Shown: in pieces, positions 1 through 7,842 of the stretch | Layout: every line of letters starts with the position of its first letter | Position numbering within the stretch: the stretch's first letter is position 1 | From: Myxococcales bacterium | Lineage (GTDB): Bacteria > Myxococcota > Myxococcia > Myxococcales > Myxococcaceae | Length of the DNA: 40,826 nucleotides | Direction: 5' to 3' | Assembly: GCA_020846875.1 (NCBI GenBank) | Contig: JADLDB010000166.1 | Location: forward strand, 1 to 40,826 | Notes under the pieces: model-generated | What the model was told of the DNA's origin: nothing | What the model saw: only the letters and a program-made list of their open reading frames with translations | Databases searched by the model: none | Program-made: the position numbers and the translations under genes

Positions 1-146
1 GAGTGGGAGGCGGCACGGGCGGAGGCGGCGGAGTGGGAGGCGGAACGGGCGGCGGCGGAGTGGGAGGCGGCACGGGCGGAGGCGGCGGAGTGGGAGGCGG
101 AACGGGCGGCGGCGGAGTGGGAGGCGGAACGGGCGGCGGCGGCGGT
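1..146. repeat. Gly-rich coding tandem repeat (30/27-bp units)
   Basis: Five head-to-tail units start with GTGGGAGGCGG at 3, 33, 60, 90 and 117. Lengths alternate 30, 27, 30, 27 and then 30 bp, so the first four form two copies of a 57-bp composite repeat. The repeat is in frame and encodes Val-Gly3-Thr-Gly(4-5) blocks. It runs off the left edge, so the true copy number is unknown. Such low-complexity arrays expand and contract by slippage and are difficult to assemble. Confidence 0.9.
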
Positions 147-1415
147 GACCTGGACGCAGGCACGGGCGACGGCGGCATCATCGGCCCAAGCCAGGTCACC
201 CTCACCATCTCAGCCGATGGCGGAACGACGGGACAGATCATGTGGCTGGACGGCAACGTCGCCTGCGCTGGGCCGGGGCCCTGCACTCTGCTCGTCGACG
301 CGGGCACGGAGCTCACGCTGCGTGGAGTCCCCGGGAGGTTCGGCGTGCTGACGGGCTTCACCGGTTGTGCCCAACCCGCGCACGGGCTCTGCCAGCTCAC
401 CGTGAGCGGGAGCCCGACCATCGTCGCGACGTTCGATCGCCCCAACCTGGCCTTCGTCACGTCGAATGCCTTCCCGGTGGGCAGCTTCGGCCTGGATGGC
501 GGCGACGCGATCAACGTCGCCAACTCAATCTGCGCGGAGCACGCGGCGGACGCGGGTCTCCCTGGGAACTTCATCGCCTTCCTCGCGCGGCAGTCTCCCA
601 ACCGCAACCCGTTTTCGGTGCTCGCGACCGCTCGTGGGTGGATCCGCGTCGACGGGAAGCCCGCCTTCGACGTCCTGAACGACAGGACGGCCGACGACCT
701 CCTCTACCCGGTCGTCCTGACGGAAGGAGGCACCGCCGTGGGTTCTGCTGAAATCGCCACCGGGCTCAACGACGACGGCACGATCGGAAACACCTGCGGG
801 AACTTCACCGCCAGCGGCCAGCTCTCGATTGGGCAGGTCGCATGGGGCGGCGACCACTGGTACGCCGTCTATTCCGGCGGGGCCTGCGTTGTGATCAACT
901 ACCACCTGGCCTGCTTCGGCACCGATCGCTACGTCCCGGTTCAGGTCGACCGGAGTATTTCTACCAACCTCGTCTTCGTTACGTCCTCGGCCTGGCGCGT
1001 GGACGGTGGAGTGGCCGCAGCGGACGCCCGCTGTGCGGCCGAAGGCGCGGCCTTGACTCAATCCGACGCGGGGACATTCGTCGCCTTTCTCTCCTCTTCG
1101 TCGGAGGAGGCCTTCGATCGGCTGGGGACCTCGCCTCGGCCCTGGGCACGCACAGACGGCGTCATCGTCATCCCGGACCCCACCGAGTTTCGAGACCGGA
1201 CCACTTCCCTCGACGCGCCCTTCAGCAACCTGGAGAACACGTACTTCTGGGTGGGTTCCACCTCAGAGAGTTGCAGCGATTGGTCCAACAGCTCCGGTGC
1301 CGTCCCCCGGCGCGGGCGGGCCTTCGACACGACCTCCGAGTGGTACAGCTTCATCAGCGGCCCCAACGTGCCGTGCTCGAATCTCGCGACGCGCCTCGCC
1401 TGCTTTCAGCTGTGA
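3..1415 (+). CDS. Gly-rich surface protein with two C-type-lectin-like repeats (5' partial)
   Basis: The reading frame is open at the left edge, so the true start, and probably a lipoprotein signal, lie outside; 470 codons are visible. Order: a Gly/Thr-rich linker (residues 1-48), a short beta-rich segment resembling divergent InlB-type repeats (about 65-148, with paired cysteines), then two related modules (about 150-310 and 322-470). Each module begins NLxFVTSxA, has a conserved AFLxxxS segment and WxRxDG, and ends in LACF. This resembles the DUF1554/endostatin-like lectin fold of secreted bacterial proteins. The role is probably cell-surface or extracellular binding; the ligand is unknown. 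The domain assignment is by pattern and moderate, while the duplication is visible directly. Confidence 0.8.
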   Translation: MGGGTGGGGGVGGGTGGGGVGGGTGGGGGVGGGTGGGGVGGGTGGGGGDLDAGTGDGGIIGPSQVTLTISADGGTTGQIMWLDGNVACAGPGPCTLLVDAGTELTLRGVPGRFGVLTGFTGCAQPAHGLCQLTVSGSPTIVATFDRPNLAFVTSNAFPVGSFGLDGGDAINVANSICAEHAADAGLPGNFIAFLARQSPNRNPFSVLATARGWIRVDGKPAFDVLNDRTADDLLYPVVLTEGGTAVGSAEIATGLNDDGTIGNTCGNFTASGQLSIGQVAWGGDHWYAVYSGGACVVINYHLACFGTDRYVPVQVDRSISTNLVFVTSSAWRVDGGVAAADARCAAEGAALTQSDAGTFVAFLSSSSEEAFDRLGTSPRPWARTDGVIVIPDPTEFRDRTTSLDAPFSNLENTYFWVGSTSESCSDWSNSSGAVPRRGRAFDTTSEWYSFISGPNVPCSNLATRLACFQL

Positions 1416-1452
1416 TCGTCCACCGCGTCAGCTTCCCCGGCCCCTTCCGTCG

Positions 1453-1481
1453 TTGACACACCCGGCGGCATTCCGTACAAG
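1453..1481 (+). promoter_or_regulatory. Promoter of the tRNA-Leu gene
   Basis: TTGACA at 1453-1458 and TACAAG at 1476-1481 are separated by 17 bases, a good housekeeping-sigma promoter. The expected transcription start near 1488 lies a few bases before the mature tRNA 5' end at 1494. It lies in the 78-base gap after the preceding gene. Confidence 0.75.
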
Positions 1482-1493
1482 CCCGCCCGCTTC

Positions 1494-1577
1494 GCCCAGG
1501 TGGCGGAATTGGTAGACGCGCTAGATTCAGGGTCTAGTACTGGCAACAGTGTGGAGGTTCGAGTCCTCTCCTGGGCA
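1494..1577 (+). tRNA. tRNA-Leu (anticodon CAG)
   Basis: The 84-nt gene has a 7-bp acceptor stem (GCCCAGG at 1494-1500 with CCTGGGC at 1570-1576) and discriminator A at 1577. The anticodon stem is CTAGA/TCTAG, with CAG at 1528-1530 in a 7-base loop. There is a long class II variable arm and a T-loop GGTTCGAGTCC. CAG reads CUG leucine codons, the main leucine codon in a genome this GC-rich. The CCA tail is not encoded; the next bases are TGG. The gene is a self-contained unit with its own promoter and terminator. Confidence 0.97.
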
Positions 1578-1578
1578 T

Positions 1579-1616
1579 GGGGAACCGGTGGAAACGCCGG
1601 TTCCCCTTCGTGTTTT
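1579..1616 (+). terminator. Intrinsic terminator after tRNA-Leu
   Basis: A perfect 10-bp stem (GGGGAACCGG at 1579-1588 with CCGGTTCCCC at 1597-1606) with an 8-base loop is followed by TTCGTGTTTT. It begins two bases after the tRNA 3' end, which fits termination of the tRNA transcript before the lipoprotein gene at 1632. Confidence 0.8.
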
Positions 1617-1631
1617 CGGGGCCCTCTCGTC

Positions 1632-2147
1632 ATGCGCACCGCCGCCCTGCTCTTCCTCGTGTCGCTGTCTGCGTGTCCCACCGTCAGCGACGATTTACCC
1701 GGGTACCTCTGCCAGGTCACCGTGGAGGAGCTCCAGGACGGCTGCGCGCCTGGCCGCACCACCGGTGACGGCGGCGTGCAGTGGCTGGGCGTGCGGGAAG
1801 ACGGTGGCCTCGCCTTCACGGTTGCCGACCAGGTGAAGTACGGGCCCACGCGCAGCGGCGAGGTGCTGATCGGCGTCTCCCGCGATCAGGTGCCCCCGCT
1901 CGACGGAGGCATCGTCCAGCTCGGCCCCGAGGCCGCCTGCCGCGGGCTCCTCGGCGGGTGGATCGCGCTGGACGGCGGGCTGCAGCTCAACCAGCAGTGG
2001 CCCGGCCTCGACGTGTGCCCCGGCGCGCCGGTGTACGCCCCGCAGACCTCGTGCGTGGCCGTGCGCCAACTGATCTTCACGCCCATCCGGGAGTGCCCGC
2101 AGCGCTGCGTGGTGCTGACCGGCGACGGGGCCACCTGCGACTGCTAG
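1632..2147 (+). CDS. Small secreted lipoprotein, unknown function
   Basis: 171 residues. The N-terminus is a short hydrophobic signal ending in lipobox LSAC with the lipid-acceptor Cys at residue 15, so the product should be exported and lipidated. The mature part has about nine cysteines, several in the last 40 residues, ending CDC, which suggests disulfides outside the cytoplasm. No family is recognised. ATG 1632 was chosen because it opens the signal peptide; the frame extends upstream, but that stretch lies inside the tRNA and its terminator. The gene converges with the TPR lipoprotein gene, and its TAG stop is the first triplet of the palindrome at 2145-2310. Confidence 0.75.
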   Translation: MRTAALLFLVSLSACPTVSDDLPGYLCQVTVEELQDGCAPGRTTGDGGVQWLGVREDGGLAFTVADQVKYGPTRSGEVLIGVSRDQVPPLDGGIVQLGPEAACRGLLGGWIALDGGLQLNQQWPGLDVCPGAPVYAPQTSCVAVRQLIFTPIRECPQRCVVLTGDGATCDC

Positions 2148-2310
2148 AGCGCCGATCAGGTTGGCGGACCGAGTGACGTCGGTGAGCTGCGAGCAGACCA
2201 AGGCGCGACGAGGGAAGAAGCTGCTGGTGGGCAGCTGACCGAGGAGCACCGACGGGATGCGACGCAAAATCGCCGATGTCACGACGGGAGCCAACCTGTT
2301 CGGCGCTCTA
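2145..2310. repeat. 166-bp imperfect palindrome between convergent genes (MITE- or terminator-like)
   Basis: Terminal arms 2145-2165 and 2290-2310 are 21-bp inverted repeats with one mismatch. A second paired block (2173-2185 with 2270-2282) is complementary in plus-strand RNA if two G-U pairs are allowed. An innermost 6-bp hairpin lies at 2219-2224/2231-2236. All three share exactly the same centre (2227.5). Both flanking genes end at a TAG formed by the element's ends. Terminal TA dinucleotides would suit an IS630/Tc1-type miniature element, but no longer target duplication is seen. A bidirectional terminator is the alternative. Confidence 0.7.
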
Positions 2311-3609
2311 GCGGTGCTTCATGATGATCACGCCTGGGCGCTTCTTCTTCGCCGTGCTGCCGCCCTTGAGCTGCTTCTTGATCTTCAGGTACTCGCCATT
2401 CTTGGGGTCGCGCCGCAACGCCTCGTCGATCAGCTTCATGCCGCGATCGACGTTGGCCCACGTCTCCGCGTAGTGCCTGGCCAGCGCCACCTTCTCCTCG
2501 GCGCTGATCTCGTTCAAGAAGAACAGCCGCTCCAGCGCCTGCATCGCGTCGGCCTTCTGCTTGCGCACGTCGTAGATCCGCCACAGCCGTGAGAGGGCCG
2601 GCGCGAAGTTGGGATCGGTCTTGAGCGCCGCCTCGAAGTCGAGCACCGCCTGCGCCTGGTTCTGCTGCTCCTCCATCGCGCGGCCCCGCACGTACAGCGC
2701 CCGCGCCCACCTGGGCTGCTCGGCCAGCACCTGATCCACCAGCAGGAGCGCCTCCCCGCTCTCGCCCTGGAGCAGCTTCGTCTCTGCCAGGAGCGCCTGC
2801 AGCTCGGGATCCTTCGGCCGCTCGCTGCTCACCTGCTGCAACAGCGCCGCGGCGTCGTCCTGACGGCCCAGCTCGTTCAAGACCCGCGCCCGCAGGGCCA
2901 CCACCGGCACCGTCTTCGCGTCGTCGCCGGCCAGCATGTCCAGATCCTGCAGCGCCAGCTCCGCCTGGGCGTTGGCGAAGAAGTACTTCGCCCGCAGGAC
3001 GCGCGCGCTGACGAGAGCCGCGTTCTCCTGAAGCAGCCGATCCATCAGCTTCGCCGCGAGCAGCTCGTCGCCCCGCGCCAGCAGCACCTCGGCCTCCACC
3101 ACCTTCGCCTCGGGATCATCGGGGCTGCGGCTCTGGATCACCGCCAGCGTCTTGAAGGCCTCGTCGATGCGGCCGGCGTGCGCCAACAGGCGCGTCAGAT
3201 CGCGCACCTCGGGATCGGTGAGCAGCTCCAGATCCCTCAGGGCCAGCAGCTCGGTGATCGCGCTGTTCACCTGGTTCATCTTGAGGAACAGATCCGCCCG
3301 AGCGCGCTTGAGGCTGGGATCCTGACCGCCCACCTGCTCGGCCTGCTTGAGCGTCAGCGCCGCGCCCGTTTCGTTGCCCGCCGCCCGGTAGGCCTCGGCC
3401 AGGTTGAGGTACAGGCTGATGTCGTCGGGCTGCAGCGAGATGGCCTGCTTGAAGAGCGGCACCGCCTTCTCAGGGCGCCCCTTCGCCACCTCGGCGCGCC
3501 CTTCGGCCAACAGCGAGCTGGCCGACTGGACCTTCGCGCGTTGCTCAGTCTTCTGCGGCTCCTCGCACCCGAGGACGGCCAGCAGGAGCCCCACCTGAAG
3601 TGCGCGCAT
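2308..3609 (-). CDS. TPR-repeat lipoprotein
   Basis: 433 residues from ATG 3609, the start that opens a lipoprotein signal (cleavage before Cys15, VLGC). The frame continues upstream to 3723, but that extension overlaps the divergent gene and lacks a signal. The mature protein is almost entirely helical repeats with the TPR spacing of Ala, Leu and Gly (for example LAEGRAEVAKGRPEKAVPLF near the N-terminus), about ten units. The C-terminus is basic (GGSTAKKKRPG). TPR lipoproteins of this kind are scaffolds for periplasmic or outer-membrane assemblies; no specific partner is indicated. It diverges from the gene at 3646, leaving 36 bases for both promoters. Confidence 0.8.
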   Translation of the reverse strand: MRALQVGLLLAVLGCEEPQKTEQRAKVQSASSLLAEGRAEVAKGRPEKAVPLFKQAISLQPDDISLYLNLAEAYRAAGNETGAALTLKQAEQVGGQDPSLKRARADLFLKMNQVNSAITELLALRDLELLTDPEVRDLTRLLAHAGRIDEAFKTLAVIQSRSPDDPEAKVVEAEVLLARGDELLAAKLMDRLLQENAALVSARVLRAKYFFANAQAELALQDLDMLAGDDAKTVPVVALRARVLNELGRQDDAAALLQQVSSERPKDPELQALLAETKLLQGESGEALLLVDQVLAEQPRWARALYVRGRAMEEQQNQAQAVLDFEAALKTDPNFAPALSRLWRIYDVRKQKADAMQALERLFFLNEISAEEKVALARHYAETWANVDRGMKLIDEALRRDPKNGEYLKIKKQLKGGSTAKKKRPGVIIMKHR

Positions 3610-3645
3610 CGGGCCCCACGGTAGCGATGTTAGAGTGGCTCGTCG

Positions 3646-3987
3646 ATGGACCCGTTCGTCCGCCGCCTCGTGGAGCGCCTCTTCGAGCCCGGCCACCCCC
3701 TGTCCCGCAACCGGCACTTCCACACCTTCGAGAACGCCGAGGGGAAGCGGGCCCTGCGGATCCGCCGCCGGCTGGAGGCGCTCCAGGAGGCGATCGACGA
3801 CTGCCGCGCCGCCGGGAAGCTGCCCCGGGTGAAGCGATCCACGGACGAGGACGGCCTGGTGACGGTCGAACTCCGGCTCGAAGGTACCCAGGGCACGCGC
3901 ACCACGTACCTCGAGGGCGACGAGTTCGAGCTGCTCCTGCGGCTCCCCGGCGTTCGCGAGGCGCTCGACGGCTCAGAAGCGATCTGA
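3646..3987 (+). CDS. Conserved-looking small cytoplasmic protein, unknown function
   Basis: 113 residues, charged, with no signal or membrane segment. The N-terminal half is helical and Arg-rich (FVRRLVERLF, RALRIRRRLEALQEAI); the C-terminal half alternates polar and hydrophobic residues in a probable beta pattern (GLVTVELRLEG, TRTTYLEGDEFELLLRL). Third-position G/C bias is strong, supporting a real gene. ATG 3646 is 36 bases from the divergent TPR gene. Its stop lies inside the 3' end of the convergent response-regulator gene, with 15 bases shared. I do not recognise the family. Confidence 0.65.
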   Translation: MDPFVRRLVERLFEPGHPLSRNRHFHTFENAEGKRALRIRRRLEALQEAIDDCRAAGKLPRVKRSTDEDGLVTVELRLEGTQGTRTTYLEGDEFELLLRLPGVREALDGSEAI

Positions 3988-5520
3988 CACCGGCTGGGCC
4001 GGGCGGGACACCGGCGGCGGCGTCATCACCATCTCGGGCAGCTCCGGCGTGGGCGGCTGCATCGCCGCCAGCAAGAGCGTGCGCACCGCGCTGGCCAGAT
4101 CGCTGCCCACCACCGCCGCACCACCGGGTGCGTTGCGCAGGGCCACCGGCACCAGCTCACTGGTGATCAGCCCTCCCGAGGCGTTGCGCGCGGCGATCAC
4201 CAGGGGCAGGCGCAGCTCGAAGGCACAGAAGCGCGCCAGCTTCAGCACCGCGTCGTTGTCCTCCATCACCAGCGCGCCCAGCGCCGTGGCCAGGAAGGGC
4301 CGCCACAGGGGCCGCGCCGCCTCCGCCGCCGGGACCATCACGAAGTCCACCTTGAGCACCTCGGAGACGTCCAGCCGGCCGATGGTGCCGAAGCTCGATC
4401 GCAGGCACGCCGGATCGCTCGAGGACAGCACCAGCCCCGGCTGCGTCCGCGCGAACCACCGGGCGGCGTTGGCGCCTCCCCCGCACACCACGATCTTCGC
4501 CACCAGCGCGTTGCGGGCCGGCTTGCCGCGCATCAGCCGGGCGCGCAGGGCGTGGACCTCCGCGGCGCCGAGCAGCGGCCCCTCGTTGGTGGCCGTGCCC
4601 TGGTGCCGCTGAATGACGCCCTTCTGCAGGAGCGTCGTCACCGCCCCGAGGATGTCCAGATCCGGCGCGTCGGCCAGATCGAGCACCTCGGACAGGCGGC
4701 GCGGCTGGGAGAGGACGCGGAGGAGCTCCTTCGTCACCGGGTGCGGATCGACGGGCAGCGCGCCGTCCGGCACCAACGCCAGCACCTGACCAGCAGGAGG
4801 CAGCGCGCCCATCAGCCGCCCTCGCTCGTCCGACTGCCGCATCCCCTCCAGCAGCGCGTCCTCCATGGTGCGCTCGATGCGCGCCCGCCCGGGCGGAGGG
4901 CCCGGCATGAAGGCGAAGCTGCCTTCCCGCCAGCCGATCAGCCGGAACATCGCCTTCTCGCCGTCCACGTCGCCCGCGCGCGCGTTCACCGGCTTGCCCG
5001 ACGCGATGTGCAGCTCGCCCCGCTGCTGCCCGTAGGACAGGGTCAGCTTCCCGGTGCGCTTGTTCATCGCCAGGATCTGCAGCAGATCCGCCAGCGGCAG
5101 CTGGGACAGGCTGCCTTCGATCTCCCGCGCGTCGCCCCGCAGCTCCTTCGCCGCCTCGCTGCGCCGGCACAGGTGATCGATGCGGGACAACACCTCGTCC
5201 AGGTTGAAGGGCTTCTGCAGCACGCCCTCGCGGAAGCGCCGCAGGCGATCGGCGTCTCTGGACGAGGTCGTCACCACCACCGGAATGTCCTCGGTGCGCG
5301 GGTTCGTCTGGAGGATGGAGACGAAGTTCCTCGCCTCGATCAGCGTGCAGGCCTCGTCGAAGAGGATCACGTCGGGGTGCCGCAGCACCGCCACCTCGAG
5401 CGCCTTGGAGCCGTCGGGGGCGTACTGCACCTGGTAGCCCTTGGTTCGCAGCGCGCGCGTCAGGCTTCGCGCGGCGGCGAGATCGGGATCGGCGAGGAGG
5501 ACTTTGCGCGCCTGGGACAT
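3973..5520 (-). CDS. Response regulator with DUF4388 and a degenerate GTPase-like C-terminus
   Basis: 515 residues. A receiver domain (about 5-120) retains the acidic pair D11/D13, phospho-acceptor D55, T84 and K103, so it should accept phosphate. Residues about 132-230 match the DUF4388 (PatA-like) pattern (IEGSLSQLPLADLLQIL, GKLTLSYGQQRGELHIASGK). Residues about 338-500 resemble the small GTPase-like module found behind DUF4388 in Myxococcota, but the P-loop position reads GGGANAAR (347-354) with no Lys-Ser/Thr, so GTP binding is unlikely. No DNA-binding output domain is seen, so signalling probably runs through protein contacts. It starts 4 bases after the GGDEF-like gene's stop, which makes an operon with dapF. 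Confidence 0.85.
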   Translation of the reverse strand: MSQARKVLLADPDLAAARSLTRALRTKGYQVQYAPDGSKALEVAVLRHPDVILFDEACTLIEARNFVSILQTNPRTEDIPVVVTTSSRDADRLRRFREGVLQKPFNLDEVLSRIDHLCRRSEAAKELRGDAREIEGSLSQLPLADLLQILAMNKRTGKLTLSYGQQRGELHIASGKPVNARAGDVDGEKAMFRLIGWREGSFAFMPGPPPGRARIERTMEDALLEGMRQSDERGRLMGALPPAGQVLALVPDGALPVDPHPVTKELLRVLSQPRRLSEVLDLADAPDLDILGAVTTLLQKGVIQRHQGTATNEGPLLGAAEVHALRARLMRGKPARNALVAKIVVCGGGANAARWFARTQPGLVLSSSDPACLRSSFGTIGRLDVSEVLKVDFVMVPAAEAARPLWRPFLATALGALVMEDNDAVLKLARFCAFELRLPLVIAARNASGGLITSELVPVALRNAPGGAAVVGSDLASAVRTLLLAAMQPPTPELPEMVMTPPPVSRPAQPVSDRF

Positions 5521-5524
5521 GGGA

Positions 5525-6925
5525 TCAGTACGGCTGGAGGTCGTATTCGGCCTGCAGCTTGGAGACGAGCCCCTCCACCAGCGTGGGATCGCTGGTGTGG
5601 AAGCCCCAGGTGGCGCCGCGCCCGCGCCGCTGCAAGAGCGCGTAGGCCGAGCCGTCGCCCAGCCAGATCAAGAACTCGTGGCGGTTGAGCCGCTCGTCTC
5701 CTTCGAGGAAGACGGGGGTGAGCGCGTGGTGCTCGGAGAGATCGGCGCGGCGGCCGATGGCGTACACCCGGGGCGCGAAGTCCGGCGGGGCGTGCTCCAG
5801 CGCGCGGACGATGGGCAGCTCCGACTTCACCACCGGCCCGCCGAGGTAGACGAGGCCGCGGGCCATCGGCTCTCGCAACAGGTCGCGCGCCACCTCGGTC
5901 TGCAGTTCATCAAACAACACGTCGGCCACTTTGCCGCGGCGCGACGGTTCCCCCGGCGTCTCCGGCAGCTTCGGGGACTTGGAGCTCCCCAGCAGCAGCT
6001 CCAGCTCGTCCCAGAAAGGCAACGGCTCCAGGCGCAGGTGGGCGTGCAGCGATCCCCGCCGCTCCTCCATGCGCTGCCGGCAGCACACCAGCAGCTCGTC
6101 GAAGTCATCGCCGTCGCGGGGGAAGGTGGCGGCGCCCCCGGTGAGGCCAAACGGCACCTTCGCCTCCAGCGCGCGCGCGTCGGGCTCGTCGTGCACCGCG
6201 GCCAGCGCCCGGCGCAGGAACATCAGGCCGCCGAAGAAGTCCGTCTCCGGGAGCAGGACGTGGAACTCCTGCTCCGTGGCTCGCGCCACCACGTCGGAGT
6301 CGCGGATGATCTGCGAGATCACGCGCAGGACGATCTGCTGCGCCTGGCGAACGCTGTCGTGTCCCACCCGCGCGCGGATCTGCGGCAGGTTGTCCAGCGA
6401 GAAGGTGAGCAGCGAGAAGGCGCGGCCGTAGCGGCGGGCCTTGTAGATCTCCTTGGTGGCGTAGTCGGTGAAGTACGACAGCGTGTAGGCGCCGGTGTCC
6501 CGATCCCGCAGCCCCTGTCGCTGCAACTGCACGAAGCGCAGCGCCGTCTTGAGCGCCGCCGCGCCAAACTGCCCCAGCACGCGCAGGGGTGAGGTCAGCG
6601 CCTCGGCGAACTCACCTGACAGGCTGTCCCCCAGCTGCACCAGGCCCTGCAGATCGCCCGCCTCCGTCACCAGGGGCACCAGCAGCGCGTTGCCCGCGCG
6701 CCACGGCTGGCCCTGGACCAGCGAGGGATCGACCAGCTCCGGCAGGACGCCGCGATCGATGAGGCCCCGCCACGCCCGCAGCCGCAGGCCGACGCGCTCC
6801 CCCGACACCCACAGGGCCGCCGACTGGGCGCCGCAGAAGTCGCAGAGCTCGACCAGGATCTTCTCCTGGAGCGCTTCGATCTCCGAGATCGCCACCAGGT
6901 GGAGGCACCGCTGCTCGAGGGTCAC
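5525..6925 (-). CDS. GAF domain protein with degenerate GGDEF domain
   Basis: 466 residues from GTG 6925, whose bases overlap the dapF stop (GTGA), indicating translational coupling. The frame runs further upstream but only inside dapF. Residues about 1-130 look like a GAF sensor (CDFCGAQSAALWV, LLVPLVTEAGDLQGLVQLGD). Residues about 140-290 have the GGDEF fold pattern (DRDTGAYTLSYFTDY, RRYGRAFSLLTFSLDN), but the signature position reads ATEQEF (216-221). It has lost the glycines needed for c-di-GMP synthesis, so it is probably a catalytically dead regulatory domain. The C-terminal 170 residues are unassigned. It is followed by the response-regulator gene, a likely partner. Confidence 0.82.
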   Translation of the reverse strand: MTLEQRCLHLVAISEIEALQEKILVELCDFCGAQSAALWVSGERVGLRLRAWRGLIDRGVLPELVDPSLVQGQPWRAGNALLVPLVTEAGDLQGLVQLGDSLSGEFAEALTSPLRVLGQFGAAALKTALRFVQLQRQGLRDRDTGAYTLSYFTDYATKEIYKARRYGRAFSLLTFSLDNLPQIRARVGHDSVRQAQQIVLRVISQIIRDSDVVARATEQEFHVLLPETDFFGGLMFLRRALAAVHDEPDARALEAKVPFGLTGGAATFPRDGDDFDELLVCCRQRMEERRGSLHAHLRLEPLPFWDELELLLGSSKSPKLPETPGEPSRRGKVADVLFDELQTEVARDLLREPMARGLVYLGGPVVKSELPIVRALEHAPPDFAPRVYAIGRRADLSEHHALTPVFLEGDERLNRHEFLIWLGDGSAYALLQRRGRGATWGFHTSDPTLVEGLVSKLQAEYDLQPY

Positions 6926-7734
6926 GGCAGCACCCCCTCGAAGACGAAGGCCACCGGGCCCCGCAGCCACACCTGGGAGCGATCGGCGGCCACCTTGATC
7001 TCCAGCACCCCGCCCGGCAGCTCCACCGGCACCCAGGCGTCGAACGGCGCCCGGCCCGCCAGCGCCGCAGCGGTGACGGCGGCGCACGCCCCTGTCCCGC
7101 ACGCCAGGGTCAACCCGACGCCCCGCTCCCACACGGTCACCCGCAGGCCTCCGTCGCGGCGCGGCTCGACGAACTCCACGTTGGTGCGCTCGGGGAAGGA
7201 CGGGTGGCGCTCGAGGCCGGGGCCCAGCCGCGCGGCTTCCGACGGCGGAGTGTCCAGCAGCACCAGGTGCGGGTTGCCCATGCTGACCGCCGTGCCGGTG
7301 AGGCCCTCGATCGCCTTTTGAAGGAAGGGCCCTCCCCCGGGGAGGATGGGGGACTCCAGGCGGGCCGGCCCCATCGCCACGGTGACGGCGTGCACCCTGC
7401 CGTCGCGCCAGTCGATGTCGCAGCGCAACAGCCCGGCTCCGGTGGCGACGTCCAGCGTCCTCGGCTGGCTGCCCTGCCGCTCGGCCACGTGCTTCACCAC
7501 GCAGCGCAGGCCGTTGCCACACATCTGGGCGATGGAGCCGTCGGCGTTGTGCACCACCATGCGGCCCGCCGCGCCCGGCTCGGGGAGGATGGTGAGGACC
7601 CCGTCTGCCCCGAGGCCGAAGTGGCGATCACACAGGCGGCGCGTCGTCTCGGCGTCGAGGTCGCGCCCGGACGCGCGGCGATCGAGCACGACGAAGTCGT
7701 TGCCCAGCCCGTGGTACTTGAAGAACGGCTCCAA
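6922..7734 (-). CDS. dapF: Diaminopimelate epimerase
   Basis: 270 residues, usual family length. It interconverts LL- and meso-diaminopimelate for lysine and peptidoglycan synthesis in the cytoplasm. The N-terminus FFKYHGLGNDF is the family hallmark. Both catalytic cysteines are present: C72 in MCGNGLRC and C212 in ACGTGACA; SMGNPH near 151-156 is also typical. The start codon is TTG at 7734: an in-frame stop lies just upstream, AGAAGG is suitably placed 8 bases before it, and the GLGNDF motif would sit too close to any later start. It is the first gene of a unit with two signalling genes, an unusual companion set. A 9-bp inverted repeat (7751-7759/7776-7784) lies in its leader. Confidence 0.95.
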   Translation of the reverse strand: MEPFFKYHGLGNDFVVLDRRASGRDLDAETTRRLCDRHFGLGADGVLTILPEPGAAGRMVVHNADGSIAQMCGNGLRCVVKHVAERQGSQPRTLDVATGAGLLRCDIDWRDGRVHAVTVAMGPARLESPILPGGGPFLQKAIEGLTGTAVSMGNPHLVLLDTPPSEAARLGPGLERHPSFPERTNVEFVEPRRDGGLRVTVWERGVGLTLACGTGACAAVTAAALAGRAPFDAWVPVELPGGVLEIKVAADRSQVWLRGPVAFVFEGVLP

Positions 7735-7785
7735 GACGCGGCCCTTCTAGCCGGAAGCGGCACGTCCAGCGAGGGCGCTTCCGGA

Positions 7786-7823
7786 CAAAAGACGAGGGGC
7801 GCCACCGTGCGGTGACACCCCTC
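7786..7823 (-). terminator. Intrinsic terminator after the PhaB-like gene
   Basis: On the minus strand a 13-bp helix (7811-7823 with 7794-7806, two G-U pairs, 4-base loop) is followed by CGTCTTTT. The stem pairs cleanly only in minus-strand RNA, which sets the direction. It separates the PHA gene group from dapF. Confidence 0.75.
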
Positions 7824-7842
7824 TTTGGAGCGCCGGCGATCG

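Noticed and set aside
1-146. Repeat array considered as a possible CRISPR
   Set aside because: Units are directly adjacent with no spacers and translate as a Gly-rich linker in frame.
1500-1631. Coding extension of the lipoprotein upstream to 1500, beginning MAELVDAL
   Set aside because: This stretch is the tRNA-Leu gene and its terminator read as protein, a well-known artefact; the lipoprotein signal starts at 1632.
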